Source: an uncultured Collinsella sp. (GTDB lineage: Bacteria > Actinomycetota > Coriobacteriia > Coriobacteriales > Coriobacteriaceae). From it: DNA of 64,000 nucleotides. The DNA lies in the NCBI GenBank assembly GCA_902491565.1, contig CABUIE010000001.1:124001-188000 (forward strand), read 5' to 3'. Shown piece by piece: positions 62,601 to 64,000 of the stretch. Under the pieces are notes generated by a model. That model ran no database searches. It worked only from the letters and a program-made list of their open reading frames with translations, and was not told the DNA's origin. The translations under genes and the position numbers were made by a program. Within the stretch, counting starts at the first letter, position 1; the number at the start of each line of letters is the position of its first letter.

Positions 62601-62700
62601 GCTTCCCCAGGCACCCGGTCTTGCCGTTCAAACCGTCGCTTGCGTACCAAAGTACGCGGCGCTTCTCTTTCACGGCAACCTCGGGCACCTGGGAAAGCCG
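62601..62700. repeat. 100-base hairpin repeat, copy 1
   Basis: It starts 17 bases after the first reductase stop. Nearly the whole sequence folds on itself around GCGTAC-CAAA-GTACGC (core near 62642-62657), with outer pairings CCCAGG/CCTGGG and TTGCCG/CGGCAA. It is about 85 percent identical to 63902-64000. Confidence 0.85.
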
Positions 62701-62737
62701 TTTCCTTGGTTGGTTAAAAGGTTTGTTAAGGAGCTAT

Positions 62738-63901
62738 ATGCCGGAATATATTGAGCAGCCGTTGCCGTCCACGTTTGAGGAGTTCAACGAGCAGCGCAAG
62801 GCGGCGTTTATTCGCGTCAAGGATTACAAGCAGGCCGGTAATCGCCTGATCGGTTTTCTGTGCAGCTACACGCCGCTCGAGATTATCGATGCCGCGGGCG
62901 CCTCGAGCGTGGCTCTGTGCGGTACGTCCGATGAGGTGATTCCCGAGGCCGAGAAGGTGCTGCCGGCAAATCTCTGCCCGCTCATCAAGTCGACCTATGG
63001 CTTTGCCTACTCGCAAAAGTGCCCGTTTACGTACTTTAGCGACATGATCATCGGCGAGACCACCTGCGACGGCAAAAAGAAGATGTACGAGCTGCTCAAC
63101 GAGCTCAAGCGCACGCACATTCTGCATCTTCCGCAGGGTCGCGACCGTGCCTACGAGCGCGAGGGCTGGTACGAGGAGTGCTGCCTGCTCAAGGAGGAGC
63201 TCGAGGGCTTCTACGGCATCACGATTACCGACGATGACCTGCGCGCTGCCGTCCGTCGTCGCAACCGCTTGCGTGCGGCCCAGCTCGAGATGTTTGCGCT
63301 GCAGGCCAACCAGCCGGCGGCCATGAGCGGCGTCGACCTGATGAGCACCATGTTCGCCGGTACGTTCAGCTTTGATATCGAGGCCTATACGCAGCAGCTG
63401 GAGCATAAGGTTGCCAAGCTGCGCGAGGCCTACGACGCGGGCGAGCGCCCGGTTGCGGCGGATGCCAAGCGCATTCTGATCACCGGGTGCCCGGTGGGCG
63501 GCGTGATCAACAAGATCGGTCGCACCATCGAGTCCAACGGCGGTGTGGTCGTGTGCATGGACGACTGCTCGGGCGAGCGCACGGCGGCCATGATGATCGA
63601 CCCGGAGGCTCCCGACATCCTTCGCGCCATCGCCGACCGCTACCTGGACATCAACTGCTCGGTCATGACGCCCAATGACGGTCGTATGGAAAACGCGCTG
63701 GCCATGTGCGAGAAGTATCACGTCGATGGCGTGGTCGAAAACGTGCTCCAGGCCTGCCACACCTTTAACGTGGAGAGTGCCCGCATGCAGGAGGCTGTCG
63801 AGGGTGCGGGTATTCCGTACATGAAGATCGAGACCGATTACAGCAACGGCGACATGGGTCAGATCGAGACCCGCATCGCCGCCTTCATCGAAACCCTCTA
63901 G
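62738..63901 (+). CDS. Double-cubane-cluster anaerobic reductase (HgdB/DCCP family), copy 2
   Basis: Paralogue of the preceding gene, 387 residues from ATG 62738 (AAGGAG at 62728-62733). The same cysteine positions are kept: GFLCSYTPLE, NLCPLIKSTYG, KCPFTYF, TTCDGKKK, DDCSGER, INCSVMTPND and QACHTFNVE. It lacks the first 40 or so residues of copy 1. The two may form a heterodimer like the HgdA/HgdB dehydratase, or act separately. A longer frame beginning at 62378 lies in copy 1 and the repeat and is rejected. Confidence 0.87.
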   Translation: MPEYIEQPLPSTFEEFNEQRKAAFIRVKDYKQAGNRLIGFLCSYTPLEIIDAAGASSVALCGTSDEVIPEAEKVLPANLCPLIKSTYGFAYSQKCPFTYFSDMIIGETTCDGKKKMYELLNELKRTHILHLPQGRDRAYEREGWYEECCLLKEELEGFYGITITDDDLRAAVRRRNRLRAAQLEMFALQANQPAAMSGVDLMSTMFAGTFSFDIEAYTQQLEHKVAKLREAYDAGERPVAADAKRILITGCPVGGVINKIGRTIESNGGVVVCMDDCSGERTAAMMIDPEAPDILRAIADRYLDINCSVMTPNDGRMENALAMCEKYHVDGVVENVLQACHTFNVESARMQEAVEGAGIPYMKIETDYSNGDMGQIETRIAAFIETL

Positions 63902-64000
63902 CTTCCTCAGGCACCGGATCTTGCTCCTCAAACCGTCGCTTGCGTACCCAAAGTACGCTGCGCTCCTCTTTCGGGGCAATCTCCGGCACCTGAGAAACCT
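63902..64000. repeat. 100-base hairpin repeat, copy 2 (reaches window end)
   Basis: It begins directly after the stop of the second reductase gene and aligns with 62601-62700 over its full length. The core is GCGTAC-CCAAA-GTACGC (63941-63957), with outer CTCAGG/CCTGAG. It may continue beyond the window. Confidence 0.85.

Noticed and set aside
60961..62688. 575-residue minus-strand open frame over the first reductase gene
   Set aside because: Antisense shadow; composition is artefactual and the plus-strand gene has clear cysteine motifs.

Overview
The window is ordinary chromosomal DNA of a high-GC bacterium. Most genes use strongly GC-biased third positions, AAAGGAG-type ribosome binding sites and some GTG/TTG starts. 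The division-and-wall cluster runs on into yggS, sepF, yggT and divIVA, which is the Gram-positive/actinobacterial arrangement. Two oxygen-sensitive double-cubane reductase paralogues, L-cysteine desulfidase and a C_GCAxxG_C_C protein point to an anaerobe. My best guess is a Coriobacteriia member, Collinsella-like. This is inferred from gene content and style; no marker gene was compared. No phage, insertion sequence, tRNA or CRISPR array was recognised.

Layout, left to right. Positions 3-13390 (+) hold ftsI (5' end outside the window), murF, mraY, murD, ftsW, murG, murC, murB, ftsQ and ftsZ. Positions 13478-18837 (+) hold a putative Pho box, pgeF, pstSCAB and phoU. Positions 18957-21516 (+) hold yggS, sepF, yggT and divIVA. 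Positions 21683-24233 (-) hold a nitroreductase and a Pit phosphate permease with its DUF47 partner. Positions 24484-27592 (+) hold a hypothetical gene, a BI-1 membrane protein, a PARG-like protein and an SGNH hydrolase. Positions 27926-30375 (-) hold thiD and thiC under a TPP riboswitch. Then come yaaA and an M18 aminopeptidase (-), polA (+) and a HAD phosphatase (-). Positions 37473-41063 (+) hold argG behind an arginine-rich leader peptide and attenuator, then argH. Next are ndk (+), rpiB (-), L-cysteine desulfidase (+), a HAD hydrolase (-), rpsA (+), rnpB (RNase P RNA, +) and yigZ (+). Positions 48064-55229 hold a C_GCAxxG_C_C protein (-), metY, an MFS exporter, xpt and a GGQ rescue factor (+), and a lipid kinase and a ClC channel (-). 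Positions 55439-60855 (+) hold moeA, mogA and modABC. Positions 61300-63901 (+) hold two double-cubane reductase genes.

How the genes work together. The first 21 kb builds peptidoglycan precursors and the divisome. Two phosphate importers (Pst and Pit), each with a PhoU-like partner, sit close to it. The moeA/mogA/modABC block pairs molybdopterin maturation with molybdate uptake. The argG leader suggests arginine-responsive attenuation.

The most unusual signals are: (1) the 24-codon leader ORF before argG, ending in six Arg codons within ten and overlapped by alternative hairpins; (2) a ModB permease carrying a signal peptide and a roughly 190-residue exported domain; (3) a 100-bp hairpin repeat placed directly after each of the two reductase genes; (4) three regularly spaced inverted repeats between the SGNH hydrolase gene and thiD; (5) several families of long intergenic hairpins at gene 3' ends; (6) a PARG-like protein whose signature has lost its second glutamate. 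All hairpins and promoters were read by eye and were not folded computationally.
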